Shown here: positions 21,206-31,053 of the stretch, piece after piece
How the letters are laid out: each line of letters begins with the position of its first letter
How positions within the stretch are numbered: position 1 is the stretch's first letter
Assembly (NCBI RefSeq): GCF_024139115.2
Contig: NC_085140.1
Span: 423,410,283-423,474,282 of the forward strand
Source: Armigeres subalbatus
Lineage: Eukaryota; Arthropoda; Insecta; Diptera; Culicidae
Length of the DNA stretch: 64,000 nucleotides
Direction: 5' to 3'
Translations under genes and position numbers: made by a program
The notes under the pieces: model-generated
What the model saw: the letters and a program-made list of their open reading frames with translations, nothing else
The model's database searches: none
What the model was told of the DNA's origin: nothing

Positions 21206-21890
21206 ACTGGCGACGTGGAAAATAAGTGAATAGTGAATCTCAAACGGAATAATCCCTGTAGTAAGGAAATTCCAGAGTGAGCTGTATAAGTGTTTAGCAG
21301 AGTTTTTGTAGGGAGGTAAGCTAGACAAAACTTGTGCAGAGACAGTGTGCTTACGTTTTTATTTGAAGGGTTATAAACCTGGATCAAATCAGCAGCTGTT
21401 GATACAGGTGATACAAAAAAAACGTCTTTTACGACGTGTAGTTATGCAATTATAATCGATTCTATTTTATATAACGCTGCGCAAATTTGCGTTGGCCATT
21501 TTATTTCTCTACATTATTCGCAGATCTGCATTTCACTTCGCTCATTTTGCATTGCTCGGTCGAACCATTGTCTCGTTTCATAATCATTGAGAGCTAGCAG
21601 TTACCGCCTTCCCAGCCCACTCACAACGGGAAGCTAAAATATCATCTAGTGACCAGCGGTGAGTGTGTGAACAATTGTGAGGTGGTCAAGCAGTTCGAGA
21701 GAGTTACTATTGCTCGCGAGAGTAACCTTTATGCTGCGTGAGTTTTACGGTGAGCTGTGAGAAAGTGAGAAGGTTGTGCCTCACAAACGTAAACAAGTGG
21801 TTTGAGAACATCTAACATATCTGCAGCTACTATTCCGCGTTTATCCCAGTGCTAAAAGGTTCATCAAGTAAGTGATTGATACTATAGACA

Positions 21891-22835
21891 ATGCCTTCCT
21901 TCGGTACCTTGGATCATTATGTAAAGGGCACATCTTTTACAAACTATGTGGAACGTTTGGAGCATCTCAGTTCTTTCAATGGTTGGACAGAGGAAAATAA
22001 GAAATCAGTGTTGATTGCTCTTACCGGTCCAATTGTGTATGACGAATTGAAGCTTATGTTTCCGACTGTTGAATTAGCGACATTAAATTATGCGGACATG
22101 ATTAAAAAGTTGAAGGAACGGTTTGACAAGGTCGACCCCGATATGATGCAGCGGTTTTACTTCTACAACAGATTCCAAAAAGTAGATGAATCGGCTGAAA
22201 GTTACATTTTGTCGGTAAAACTACAAGCCGAACTTTGCAATTTCCAGCAATTCAAAGAAACTGCAATAAGGGATCGTTTGATAATGGGGTTAATGGATCG
22301 GGAATTACAAAAATCTCTTCTGATGTCGGAGACTCTGACACTTGAGGCAATAGAGAAGAAATTGCTGGGCAGTGAGGTAGCTAATAGACAAACTAAGGCA
22401 ATGGCTAGCGAGTCTAGGAAAGACGAGGTGCATTCAGTCAAAAGTAGATTAGGAAAAAAGGTAGGAGAATATAGCCGAGACTATGATCGTAACAAGACAT
22501 ATAGAGGCAGAGGTGCTAACAGGTACGACAGACGAGTTAATTTTCGAGGTAGGTCTCCTGCGGAAGTTAGAAATCGTGGTGCATATGCTAATGCAATTTG
22601 TAATTATTGCAAAAAACGAGGTCATCTGAGAAGAGACTGTTTCAGTTTAAAGAATAGGAACTCGGTGCACCATGTAGAGAAGGGTGACAAAGACACCAGC
22701 TATGATTTCAAGAGACAAGGTGGACAGGACAGCTCGGGCGATGAAACAGATGGAATGGAATGCTTGATGATTTCTGCTATTAAGAAGTTAAATGAACCGT
22801 GCATGATCAAAACAAGGGTGCAAAACTGTTTTTGA
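21891..22835 (+). CDS. gag of Gypsy B
   Basis: A 314-codon frame from the ATG at 21891, preceded by a 685-bp leader after the LTR. The capsid-like part (FTNYVERLEHLSSFNGWT, MIKKLKERFDKVDPDMM, FQKVDESAESYILSVKLQAE) is typical of Ty3/Gypsy gag. A CCHC knuckle follows (CNYCKKRGHLRRDC, about 22600). The next frame overlaps by 37 bp in another phase, as in elements that use ribosomal frameshifting. Forms the virus-like particle that packages the RNA. Confidence 0.8.
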   Translation: MPSFGTLDHYVKGTSFTNYVERLEHLSSFNGWTEENKKSVLIALTGPIVYDELKLMFPTVELATLNYADMIKKLKERFDKVDPDMMQRFYFYNRFQKVDESAESYILSVKLQAELCNFQQFKETAIRDRLIMGLMDRELQKSLLMSETLTLEAIEKKLLGSEVANRQTKAMASESRKDEVHSVKSRLGKKVGEYSRDYDRNKTYRGRGANRYDRRVNFRGRSPAEVRNRGAYANAICNYCKKRGHLRRDCFSLKNRNSVHHVEKGDKDTSYDFKRQGGQDSSGDETDGMECLMISAIKKLNEPCMIKTRVQNCF

Positions 22836-23200
22836 AAATGGAAATAGATTCTGGCTCTGCGGTTTCTGTTATAAGTGAAACTGATTGTAGGAAATTTTTC
22901 AAAGATATTTTGATGCGTAGCTCTAGTAGACTGCTAATTGTTGTTGATGGTGCTCGGTTAAGGATTCTTGGAGAAATTTCTGTGCAAGTAGAGCTTAACA
23001 GTATAGTGGCACAACAAAAACTTGTTGTTTTAAAATGCAACAACAATTTTGTTCCCTTGATTGGAAGGTCATGGCTGGACTGTTTCTTCCCTGGGTGGCG
23101 TTCTAATTTTACTAATGCTGCAGTGGTGAATAGCTTGAATGAAAAGAAAGGTATTGATGATTTGATCGACGTTATAAAGCAAAAGTATAAAAATATTTGA
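22799..23200 (+). pseudogene. aspartic protease of Gypsy B
   Basis: The frame contains FLKMEIDSGSAVSVISETDC (D-S-G active site) and ends VPLIGRSWLDCFFPGW. It overlaps gag by 37 bp. The frame stops at 23198-23200, a little before pol opens in another phase at 23230, so one or two small indels separate protease from RT in this copy. Confidence 0.7.
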
Positions 23201-23229
23201 CAAAGATTTTTCTGAACCTATCGTAGGCT

Positions 23230-25581
23230 ATGAGGGGAACTGATACTAAAAAAGAACAACCTATTTTCAAGAAGGCCTATACGGTACCCTACAAATTGAA
23301 GGACAAACTGTCGCAACATTTGCAGATGCTGGAGCAACAGAAGGTAATCACACCTATAAAGGCTAGTGAATGGGCATCGCCTGTGATAGTGGTTGTAAAA
23401 AAAGATCAAGATATAAGAATGGTTATAGACTGTAAGGTCTCAATCAATAAATCTATAGTACCTAATACATATCCACTACCACTAGCACAGGACATTTTTG
23501 CTTCTCTGGCAGGCTGTAGGGTGTTCTGTTGCCTAGATTTGGCAGGGGCGTATACGCAAGTTCCTCTGTCTGAGCGATCAAAAAAATTTACTGTCATCAA
23601 CACCATGAAAGGGTTATTCACCTATAATCGTCTTCCGCAAGGAGCTACAAGCTCTGCTGCTATCTTCCAACAAATAATGGACCAGGTCTTAAATGGACTA
23701 GAAGGTGTCAACTGTTATCTAGATGATGTTCTTATAGCGGCTGAAACACTGGAAAAGTGTGCCCAAATTTTAGATTTGGTGCTTAAAAGACTTTTACAGG
23801 CTAATATAAAGGTAAATTTTAAGAAATGTAAGTTTTTTGTGACGCAGTTACCTTATTTAGGACATCTTATAACTGACAAGGGACTCTCTCCATCTCCTGA
23901 AAAAGTTTCGACTATAAGTCAAGCGAAAGCACCGAAAAACGTAGCAGAACTGAGGGCATTTCTCGGTTTAATAAATTTTTACAACAAATTCGTTCCCAAC
24001 ATGTCTTCTAAGCTAAGGAGTTTATATGCTCTGTTAGCTAATGAGTCTATTTTTGAATGGACAGATGAGTGCGAGAATGCTTTCCAATTCAGCAAAAATA
24101 GCTTGCTCAATGCAAATTTGTTGGAGTTTTACGATCCAAACAAACCGCTTGTTGTTGTATCAGATGCCAGTTCATATGGATTAGGTGGAGTTTTAGCCCA
24201 CGATATAAATGGGCTGGAAAGGCCTATATGCTTCACATCATTTTCCTTAAACTCAGCACAAAAACGATATCCTATTATTCATTTAGAAGCATTGGCTTTA
24301 GTGTGCACTGTGAAGAAATTTCACAAATTTCTGTTTGGTCAAAAGTTCAAGGTGTACACCGATCACAAACCGTTGGTTGGAATCTTCGGGAAATCTGGAA
24401 ACAATTCGTTGTACGTTACTAGGCTCCAGAGGTACACTATGGAGTTATCAATATACAATTTTGAAATTGCGTATAGAGCCTCAACACATATGGGAAAGAA
24501 CTTTGTTAAGTCATGTGAAGCATGTATCAAAATGGGAACAGTGCCTACTAAACCTGACCACAGCAAATGGATTTCGACGACTAGGCCTTTCAGTCGCTTA
24601 CATGCAGATTTCTTTCATTTCGAAGGAAAAACGTTTTTGCTCATCGTCGACAGCTACTCTAAATGGGTGGAAGTAGAGGTCATGCTTTATGGAACGGACG
24701 CTAAACGAGTGATCAATTCGCTAATGACTTTGTTTAGTAGGTTTGGTCTTCCCGATGTCATGGTTACGGACGGTGGCCCACCTTTCAACTCTAAGGAATT
24801 TTCTTTGTTCTTGGAGAAACATGGAGTGAGAGTAATGAAAAGTCCACCGTATAACCCAAGCAGCAACGGTCAAGCAGAACGCCTAGTGAGAGTGGTAAAA
24901 GATGTTTTCAAGAAGTACTTACTCGACCCTCAGTTGCGAGATTTGGATTTACCTCACAAAATAAATTATTTCCTGATTAACTATCGGAATCAAATCGCTA
25001 CTAAAGATGGAACACCACCATCACACAAGGTTTTAGCCTTTAAACCAAAAATATTGCTTGATTTAATTCATCCAAATAAGCAATATAAACATTTTCAAGA
25101 AAAATCTAGTTCAACAGACATCTGTGCAGTATCTCCTTCTAAACCTGATCCGTTTACAAAACTAGTGGTAGGGGATATAATTTATTATAAAAATTTTAGA
25201 AAAACTGATCCACAGAGATGGATTGAAGCGAGATTTGTTAAACAAATATCTAAAAATACCTTTCAAATCTCCCTTCACAGAACGACGATCATGGCCCACA
25301 GAAACCAGTTGAAGATGGCTCATTCTCCGATTCGAGGCACGATGATGTTACTCCCAGAAATCAACCGAAGGAAGCGCAGTCGTGCTGAATACGACGAAAC
25401 CGCATACCACGGGTTTCCAGGATCCGAGGACGATGAAGAGCCATTTATGGGGTTCCCAGATTCAGCCATTATTGACCCGAATCCAACTGAATTGAAGCGA
25501 CAGAAACAGAGTGATAGCCTGATCATGACCAGGAGTCGAGCTCGAAAAATGAACAACAATGATCGCGATCTGAACTTTTAA
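23230..25581 (+). CDS. reverse transcriptase, RNase H and integrase of Gypsy B
   Basis: A 783-codon frame. RT: VIDCKVSINKSIVPNTYPLP, the CLDLAGAYTQVPL block, RLPQGATSSAAIFQ and catalytic YLDDVLIAA (about residue 163). RNase H: VVSDASSYGLGGVLAHD and YTDHKPLVGIFGK. After EIAYRAS it jumps to KNFVKSCEAC, so the RNase H end and the histidines of the integrase zinc finger are missing without a frame change. The integrase core keeps IVDSYSKWVE, VTDGGPPFNS and the SNGQAERLV glutamate. No envelope gene follows. Confidence 0.8.
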   Translation: MRGTDTKKEQPIFKKAYTVPYKLKDKLSQHLQMLEQQKVITPIKASEWASPVIVVVKKDQDIRMVIDCKVSINKSIVPNTYPLPLAQDIFASLAGCRVFCCLDLAGAYTQVPLSERSKKFTVINTMKGLFTYNRLPQGATSSAAIFQQIMDQVLNGLEGVNCYLDDVLIAAETLEKCAQILDLVLKRLLQANIKVNFKKCKFFVTQLPYLGHLITDKGLSPSPEKVSTISQAKAPKNVAELRAFLGLINFYNKFVPNMSSKLRSLYALLANESIFEWTDECENAFQFSKNSLLNANLLEFYDPNKPLVVVSDASSYGLGGVLAHDINGLERPICFTSFSLNSAQKRYPIIHLEALALVCTVKKFHKFLFGQKFKVYTDHKPLVGIFGKSGNNSLYVTRLQRYTMELSIYNFEIAYRASTHMGKNFVKSCEACIKMGTVPTKPDHSKWISTTRPFSRLHADFFHFEGKTFLLIVDSYSKWVEVEVMLYGTDAKRVINSLMTLFSRFGLPDVMVTDGGPPFNSKEFSLFLEKHGVRVMKSPPYNPSSNGQAERLVRVVKDVFKKYLLDPQLRDLDLPHKINYFLINYRNQIATKDGTPPSHKVLAFKPKILLDLIHPNKQYKHFQEKSSSTDICAVSPSKPDPFTKLVVGDIIYYKNFRKTDPQRWIEARFVKQISKNTFQISLHRTTIMAHRNQLKMAHSPIRGTMMLLPEINRRKRSRAEYDETAYHGFPGSEDDEEPFMGFPDSAIIDPNPTELKRQKQSDSLIMTRSRARKMNNNDRDLNF

Positions 25582-25720
25582 AAAGAAACATGCACGTAGT
25601 GCGTTCGATTATTCTTTACAATTTACATATTTTAATGCATTCTGAATTTTGCTTGGAAAAGAAATCTATTCAACCATAATCGAATTTAAGTTTAAAATTA
25701 GTTATATAGCTAGGTTCTTG

Positions 25721-25732
25721 AGAGGGAAGAAC
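25721..25732 (+). promoter_or_regulatory. polypurine tract of Gypsy B
   Basis: AGAGGGAAGAAC lies directly before the 3' LTR, the usual plus-strand primer site. Confidence 0.6.
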
Positions 25733-25950
25733 TGTAGCGTACTGCGTATCAGTCGATATAATACGCGTTCGGTGAAATGACTCGTTACACGGTCAATCGT
25801 TAGAACAATGTAATCGAAATTAACGGAATAAAACTAAATTATTACATTCTGTGAACGTAAGGAATGAAGACGTGAATTCTAATTATTTTAAACCTAAGAG
25901 AAAGTCTATGCCATAATTGAATCCTCATAATTATAAGTTAATATATAACA
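25733..25950 (+). repeat. 3' LTR of Gypsy B
   Basis: 218 bp, identical as read to the 5' LTR, followed by the AGCAT duplication. Confidence 0.9.
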
Positions 25951-25953
25951 AGC

Positions 25954-26838
25954 ATGAGAGGTCAAATGCTGCAATTGCTGCATGAGGCGCATGGAGGAAT
26001 TTCAAAAACGAAAAAACGAGCTGCTACCATTTTTTATTGGCCAAGGATAAACCAGGACATAGAGGATGCAATTGCAAAATGTGCTGTTTGTGAGAAATTT
26101 CACAGATCAAATGTTAAAGAACCGCTTATATCCCACCCCGTTCCCAAGAGATGTTTTGAGCAGCTTGGAAGTGATTTCTTAGAATTTGGAGGAAAGACAT
26201 TTTTGTTGATTGCGGATTTTTCTTCGAAATGGATTCGCGTAATGGAAACAAAAGGCAAATCAGCCAAGGAAGTTTGTGAGGTGTTCAAACGTGCGTTTTG
26301 CATCTACGGCATACCTCAAAGAATTGTGTGTGACAATAATCCTTGGGGATGCAAAGTTGTGACGAGTAGCCCAAATTACCCACAATCCAATGGGTTCAGC
26401 GAAAGGTGTGTACAAACTGTAAAACGGATGATGCGGAAGGCTGCAGAAAGTAATGTGGATTTTTATTATGCGTTGCTGGAATACAATAACACTCCGGCAG
26501 CTGGGCTAAGTGCATCACCTGCAGAAATTTTGATGGGCAGAAGTTTGAGATCGAAGTTACCAATAACGGAGGAACGGTTAAAAGGGGTTAAGGATGACGA
26601 AATCAAAAAGCAGTTGGGAGACAATCAGCGACGATACAAACAAAACTATGATAAATCAGCTCATCCGAGGCCTGACTTTAAGGAAGGTGATTTAGTACTT
26701 GCGCAAGATCAAGCAACTAAAAAATGGGTAAGGGGGGAAATATTAAGGAAGTTAGTTGAGCCGCGATCGTATGTTGTGAGAACCAATTTAGCAGATTATA
26801 GGCGAAACTCTAGATTTTTAAGAAGAAGAATTACTTGA
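25954..26838 (+). pseudogene. integrase of Gypsy A pol (C-terminal part)
   Basis: The zinc-binding part (LLHEAHGGISKTKKR...CAVCEKFHRS) is followed by the core: IADFSSKWIRV, VCDNNPWG and SNGFSERCVQ supply D, D and E. Between the second D and TSSPNYPQSNG about 15 residues usually present are absent, so a short in-frame deletion is likely. A C-terminal chromatin-type segment ends with TGA at 26836. The first codons belong to the frame cut at 20987 by Gypsy B. Confidence 0.75.
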
Positions 26839-26848
26839 AGGAGGAAGG
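26837..26848 (+). promoter_or_regulatory. polypurine tract of Gypsy A
   Basis: GAAGGAGGAAGG abuts the 3' LTR and overlaps the pol stop codon. Confidence 0.65.
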
Positions 26849-26976
26849 TGTTGTATATGTAATTATAGCCTCTACTGTAAGTCTTATTTTGTGTATGCGT
26901 CTTTAATAAATCAGTTGATATTGTACAAGCAATCTGTCTACACGTCTACGCAGACGAGCCGGTTAATATCACAACA
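26849..26976 (+). repeat. 3' LTR of Gypsy A
   Basis: 128 bp, 126 identical to the 5' LTR. Followed at once by BEL gag sequence on the opposite strand. Confidence 0.88.
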
Positions 26977-27895
26977 GGTAATGCTCCTGAACGCGCTTCC
27001 AACGTTCCTCCAGGTTGCACTTCTTGAAGTCGTCCCTGTCTCGCACCTTGTGTCCCTGTTTCCCACAAATTTGGCACGGTTTTGGTTGGTCGTGTTCACC
27101 TCCAGAATTACTTGGAGGATTCCGTTTACCAACGTTGTCCACCGGATTGCCAGATGCATGGGTGTTCACATACAGCTCCTCTTTTCCCTTTCCTTTATCT
27201 GAACCGACACGAGCTTCTGTAGATAGTTGGTAGGGCGTGACGTCACTTGCTGCAAGCACCAGCTGCGCCATGTAATTGCCAAATGTGCCAAGGTCGACCA
27301 CAGGGCGCTTTTGTTTGGCAACTAACTCCTGCAGCGAAGCCGGATTGAAGAAGTGGGCCTGTTAACCGGATGCACGCAGATGACCTCAAAGGTTTTGGCA
27401 TGCTAGACCGAACGACTTCAGCTTGTCCGGTTTTGGGGCTGGAGTAGCGCATACTTTCTGCAGTAGCGAGTTAATTATCAGATCAGGGCGACCGTACAGC
27501 GTCTGAAGCGTCGAGACGATCATAGAAACCGATGAAGGCTCCAGTAGTAAACTCCAAACGGCTTCCAGGGCGTTTCCTTTGAGACTCCGCTGCAGACGCA
27601 TTAAATTCTCTCCTTGACAAAACCCACATAATTGGGTGGTGTTCTGGAAACATCTCAAGAACAGCGGCCATTCGACAGGATCGCCCGAAAAGATGGGAAG
27701 CTCTTTGGGAACGATGTGCCTAGCAGCGAGCTGTTGAGATGTCGGTACACTTATCCACGGTTGAGGAACTGGCGCAGGTGCAGAGGTAGAGTCGAAAGGG
27801 AGAAAGGCTTGTGGAAACACTGGATCACTGCTGATAACAATCGACGACGCAATAGGCACCGTACTGCTTTGAACTGTTTGCACTCGAGTAGACAA
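26977..27895 (-). pseudogene. BEL/Pao gag, broken
   Basis: The frame at 27895-27386 contains LPIFSGDPVEWPLFLRCF, MRLQRSLKGNALEAV and LQTLYGRPDLIINSLL, which are BEL gag signatures. After a frame break near 27302-27385 the second frame (27301-26977) ends in a zinc knuckle (CQICGKQGHKVRDRD). Gypsy A cuts it at 26976, and the remainder of the knuckle region appears at about 16790. The start codon is uncertain. Confidence 0.75.
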
Positions 27896-27960
27896 TTACA
27901 AGCTGGACGACGAAACGGGCGGAAAGTCTGCAATTCGCACGGAAGGGGCAGTCGCAAATT

Positions 27961-28119
27961 TCCGTTTTTTCCTTCAGCATTTTTCCAATAATATTATGTT
28001 TCAATAGCTTTTCATTCTCAAACAGAGGCCAAAAAAATGTTCCACACTTTCTGGGAATTGGTCACTGTTAGGTCACTGGTTCACTGAATTGATTGGAAGC
28101 TAAAAAATACTCCTCCCCC
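27961..28119. other. possible BEL leader/LTR region, unassigned
   Basis: Sequence upstream of BEL gag. No LTR match was found elsewhere in the window. Confidence 0.3.
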
Positions 28120-28480
28120 ACATCCTCCCCTCTTTCCAATGACCCTCCCTTCTTTACTATAAACGTCGCCGTAGCACAGAGAATACGTGTTCCATATTTA
28201 GTTGAAATCGGACAACAGGTTCAGAAGTTACACTAAGTTGATCGATATCTAATCAATTATCCCTCTCTCCACACGCGCCCCTTCTCCAATGACTCTTCCA
28301 TCCCCCCTACAGTTATCTCCTTAGAACAGAGAATATATGTTTGATTGTACTGTTTTATATGTACTATAGATTGTTGGTTTTCTTGGTTTCGCCATTATCT
28401 CCTTAAGACAAATAATATGTGTTCCACATTTGGTGGAAATCGGTCATGGGGTTTAAAAGTTAAACTCAATTGTTCGTTTT
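28120..28480 (+). repeat. degenerate tandem units of roughly 130-150 bp
   Basis: The block (A)GAACAGAGAATATRTGTTCCA, followed by a GGTTGAAATCGG-like stretch, recurs at about 28180, 28330 and 28405 with C-rich CCCCTTCTCCAATGACTC segments between. Confidence 0.4.
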
Positions 28481-28539
28481 CTTATGAATACCGTTCGTTT
28501 TCTTATGAAAACGATCCGACGAGCACACATAGGCGAAGT

Positions 28540-28690
28540 GTGCTGCCAGCAAAGTGTATCGATCAGGTGGAGGACGATTTACGGACCCTCCGTAGACTGC
28601 GTGGTTGGTGACATGCAGTCAAGGACCAAGCAGAATGGAGACGAATTTTTTGTACTGCAAAGAACACTCCGGCCTTACTATGAGTAATTT
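28540..28690 (+). pseudogene. C-terminal fragment of an RTE-type reverse transcriptase
   Basis: The frame CIDQVEDDLRTLRRLRGW matches RWIDQVEDDLQTLRR-like sequence in RTE copy 2 (about 51660-51750, minus strand). A short tail including AEWRR follows, the usual end of RTE proteins. The rest of the element is absent. Confidence 0.5.
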
Positions 28691-28839
28691 AAATAAATCT
28701 CTATCATACAGTATCATTCCTAAGTTACTGGAATGCTCCTTACGTCCCACAAATCCGGTTGTATGGATTTGATAACAAAACTACAATGATCAGATGTTCT
28801 TTCCAAGACTCTATCTATCAACCTATTCAGATGATGTAC

Positions 28840-29727
28840 CAATTCCAGCTCATTGCAATATTTATAGTAATTAACAAGCTGATGCATTAGCAAATTTAGG
28901 TGTTTCTCGTGGAATTATTTATAATCAAGATATTTTTCCGTGCGAATATTTTGGCAAATTTTATGGAACTCTAGTGATAAAGGACGCCATTCACCCAAAG
29001 GTAACTTATTTTCCTTGGTTTAAAAATTTGCCTGTTGGTCGAAATTTCATTTGCACATTTTCAAGACTTATGTCTAATCATGATGTATGCAATAGTCATT
29101 TATATCGTATCAATATGAATGACACTAACCTTTGTGATTGTGGCTTAGCATATGAAGACATTGATCACATTCTTTTCGTTTGCTCTCGGTATGCTTTACC
29201 GAGGAAAACACTTATTGATAATATTACAAAGTTAAGCTACAGTTAAACCTCCATGAGTCGATGTTCTATGACTCGATATCGACTCATGGAAGCAAATTAT
29301 GCCATATTAAAAAATATTTTCTGGGTTACTGTGATGGTCCCTTCAAACAGCTTTCCAAAGATTTGCTATTCCTCATATCGATATTTCCATGAGTCGATGG
29401 TCCCTTCGATATCGACTCATGGAGGTTTGACTGTATTATATTCCAATATCCTTTCGCGACATTTCTTATAATGTTTGATACTTCCTTTGTTTTCTCTTTT
29501 ATTTTTTATTTCAGTTTACTGACCTGATAGACCCCCTTCGTTTTTCGTCCTGGTATGGATTGACTCCGATATTATATTTTTCATTTACCTATTTGTAACG
29601 ATTTTTGAAAAGATGAAGAGGTTTTGTGCCTTTTTTAAAAAGAATTCTAAATGAATTCACTCAAAGGGGTTTTTCCTCTTCCAAATTTTTTGTTAAAATA
29701 AATAAACATAAACATAAACATAACATT
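28840..29727 (+). mobile_element. 3' fragment of an I-clade-like non-LTR retrotransposon
   Basis: The RNase H end (QADALANLGVSRG, about 28880) is followed by NSHLYRINMNDTNLCDCGLA and a C-terminal zinc cluster (CDCGLAYEDIDHILFVC). The layout is like insect I-group proteins. A MITE at 29240-29433 cuts the end of the frame. The copy finishes in a tail of AAACAT repeats at about 29700-29727 rather than poly(A). The 5' part is missing. Confidence 0.6.
29240..29433. mobile_element. 194-bp MITE with CAGTTAAACCTCC ends and TA target
   Basis: Inverted ends CAGTTAAACCTCCATGAGTC and the inverse of CAGTCAAACCTCC, with CGATATCGACTCATGGA repeated inside. Flanking TA (29238-29239, 29434-29435) fits a Tc1/mariner-related origin. 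Confidence 0.8.
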
Positions 29728-30298
29728 ATCCCAATGACCCTTTTCGTGGACGTAAAAAGAATCACAATTGTTAAAGTAAAAGTAACGAGTATAAAAAGAA
29801 TTACGAAATATATTGCATACGGCAGCCTTTGGTGGGTTAGTCATTCATCGCGAATGTTGACCGAAGGAACTGCGATAACAATATTAAAGCGAGGTATGGG
29901 CAACCTTAAAGTTGATTATACAATTAGTTCCATAACGAATTTTAAACTCACTACATGTTTCATCCAGTCCTGAGATTCGAGTAGATTGCTCAACAAATAT
30001 AACCGAATGGTCTACCATTGTTGGGTCACTTTTTGCGTACTGTTCTTTGGAAAAAAGTCTAAGTACAATAAGCATATTGGTAGTATGTGCCCCGAAATGG
30101 CCGGAGCGAAATAGGATCACAGCAGCTCTAGGTGCGTATCTACGCCACGGAGATCTGACATGAAAAGGCCTAGTCATGGCTTGCTACTCTCTGATGTACA
30201 AACTTCACAGGTAGTGAACTCAAAAACAGCTCTCCGTGGTTTGTCAAGGCTTTTCACAAAACTTAAGTTAACACGCTTATTTGAACAAGATAGCACAT
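29728..30298. other. intergenic DNA
   Basis: No recognised gene. Downstream region of the minus-strand cuticular-like gene; ATTAAA on the minus strand near 30300 may be its poly(A) signal. Confidence 0.35.
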
Positions 30299-30370
30299 TT
30301 AATTCACCAATTTAAACGAGACTAGGATCCGATACTCGCAACATCCAACTCAAACCGCATTCGGTTCGCT

Positions 30371-30948
30371 TCAAACGGTTCCCGCAGCTGGTTCCAGATT
30401 GAGCGACTGCTGAGAAACGGTGTGTCCGGCGAGTGGGGCATCATGGACGGCTCCTGGGTTGGCAGCCACATACCGAGCTTCCTTCTGGGCAACGACGGCA
30501 ACAGTTGGCTGGGCAACGACCGTGGCAACTGGAGCGGCCACCGCGGTGGCTTCAACGACTTCCGAATCGACCGAGTTGTAGGCCACCACCGATGGAGCGG
30601 CGGCGTAGGCCACCGGAGACACATAACGTGGGACGACGTTCGATTGGACAACGGTGGTCTGTGGAACGGTGTAGGTAATTGGAGCCACTGGAGCGGCAGC
30701 ATAGGTGGTTACTGGAGCAGCGGCGTACGTCACAGGAACAGTAGCGACGTACCGTGGGGCCACATTTTGCTGGACAACAGTGGTGTGGGGTGCGGAGTAA
30801 GCCAGTGGAACCGAGTAAGGCACGACGTTTCCTTCAGCAACAACGGCCAAGGCCATCATGACTACAGCTGCGATGCACTATTCGAAAGATAACAAGCTTT
30901 TGAATAAAATTGATAGTGAAATCAGTTTTGAATTGAACTTACCTTCAT
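30371..30948 (-). CDS. Ala/Pro/Val-rich secreted cuticular-like protein, member 1 (two exons)
   Basis: Exons 30948-30943 (Met-Lys) and 30877-30371, with a 65-bp intron (GT...AG). 170 residues. The signal peptide begins MKCIAAVVMMALAVVAEG. The body is low-complexity, with YAAAPV repeats and VVQQNVAPRYV/VVQSNVVPRYV repeated, then VVAQKEARYVAA and a conserved end (GAVHDAPLAGH...LNLEPAAGTV). The nearby plus-strand gene at 31730 is nearly the same protein, and the 63-kb genes share the end. Composition and exon plan suggest a low-complexity cuticle protein; the exact subfamily is not certain. Confidence 0.88.
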
Positions 30949-31016
30949 GATTGTTGATTTCTGGGGGATAGGTCGCTGATCGACGAGAAGCTTGTTACAG
31001 TTTTGAGTACTGTTGT

Positions 31017-31053
31017 GGTTTGATGATCTCAAAATTTTTGTCTGGTTTTTATA
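31017..31053 (-). promoter_or_regulatory. core promoter of the 30371-30948 gene
   Basis: TATAAAA at 31053-31047 on the minus strand, about 100 bp upstream of the ATG. A start near 31023 (TCATCA) is inferred from spacing. Confidence 0.55.

Larger units (their letters stand above)
20988..25950 (+). mobile_element. Ty3/Gypsy element B, recently inserted into Gypsy A
   Basis: LTRs of 218 bp (20988-21205, 25733-25950) appear identical by eye, ending TGTAGCG...TATAACA. The 5-bp duplication AGCAT flanks it (20983-20987, 25951-25955). The gag, protease and pol frames are on the plus strand. Identical LTRs indicate a recent insertion, yet the coding region has small frame breaks after the protease and an in-frame gap between RNase H and integrase. 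This copy probably depends on relatives for movement. Confidence 0.9.
16829..26976 (+). mobile_element. Ty3/Gypsy element A, inserted in BEL and itself interrupted
   Basis: Two 128-bp LTRs (16829-16956, 26849-26976) differ at two bases and end TGTTGT...ACAACA. A tRNA-primer site and a polypurine tract flank the internal part, and gag-pol reads on the plus strand. The flanks (TTGTC left, GGTAA right) do not form a target duplication, which suggests a small deletion or rearrangement. Coding sequence is broken by a 32-bp duplication, frameshifts, loss of the RT active site and three later insertions. Confidence 0.85.
10250..27960 (-). mobile_element. BEL/Pao LTR-retrotransposon, decayed and split by nested insertions
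   Basis: Minus-strand order is gag (27895-26977), protease (16775-15900), start of reverse transcriptase (15774-15490), RNase H (11793-11400) and integrase with C-terminal domain (11400-10287). This is the BEL/Pao gene order with family-typical motifs. Its sequence is interrupted by Gypsy element A (16829-26976) and an RTE element (11806-15376). LTRs could not be identified at either end, so the limits are approximate. Several frameshifts and a large RT deletion make it inactive. Confidence 0.8.

Noticed and set aside
20988..25950. Envelope-bearing (errantivirus-type) element
   Set aside because: No third frame follows pol in Gypsy A, B or C, so these are treated as retrotransposons without envelope.
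16824..26981. Target duplication for Gypsy A
   Set aside because: The bases next to the LTRs (TTGTC and GGTAA) do not match, so none is claimed, although the LTRs and coding order are clear.
30422..30892. Plus-strand Gly/Trp/His-rich frame opposite the 30371-30948 gene, and the similar minus-strand frame opposite 31730-32301
   Set aside because: Both are antisense shadows of Ala/Pro/Val-rich coding sequence. The sense frames have a signal peptide, splice sites and promoters.
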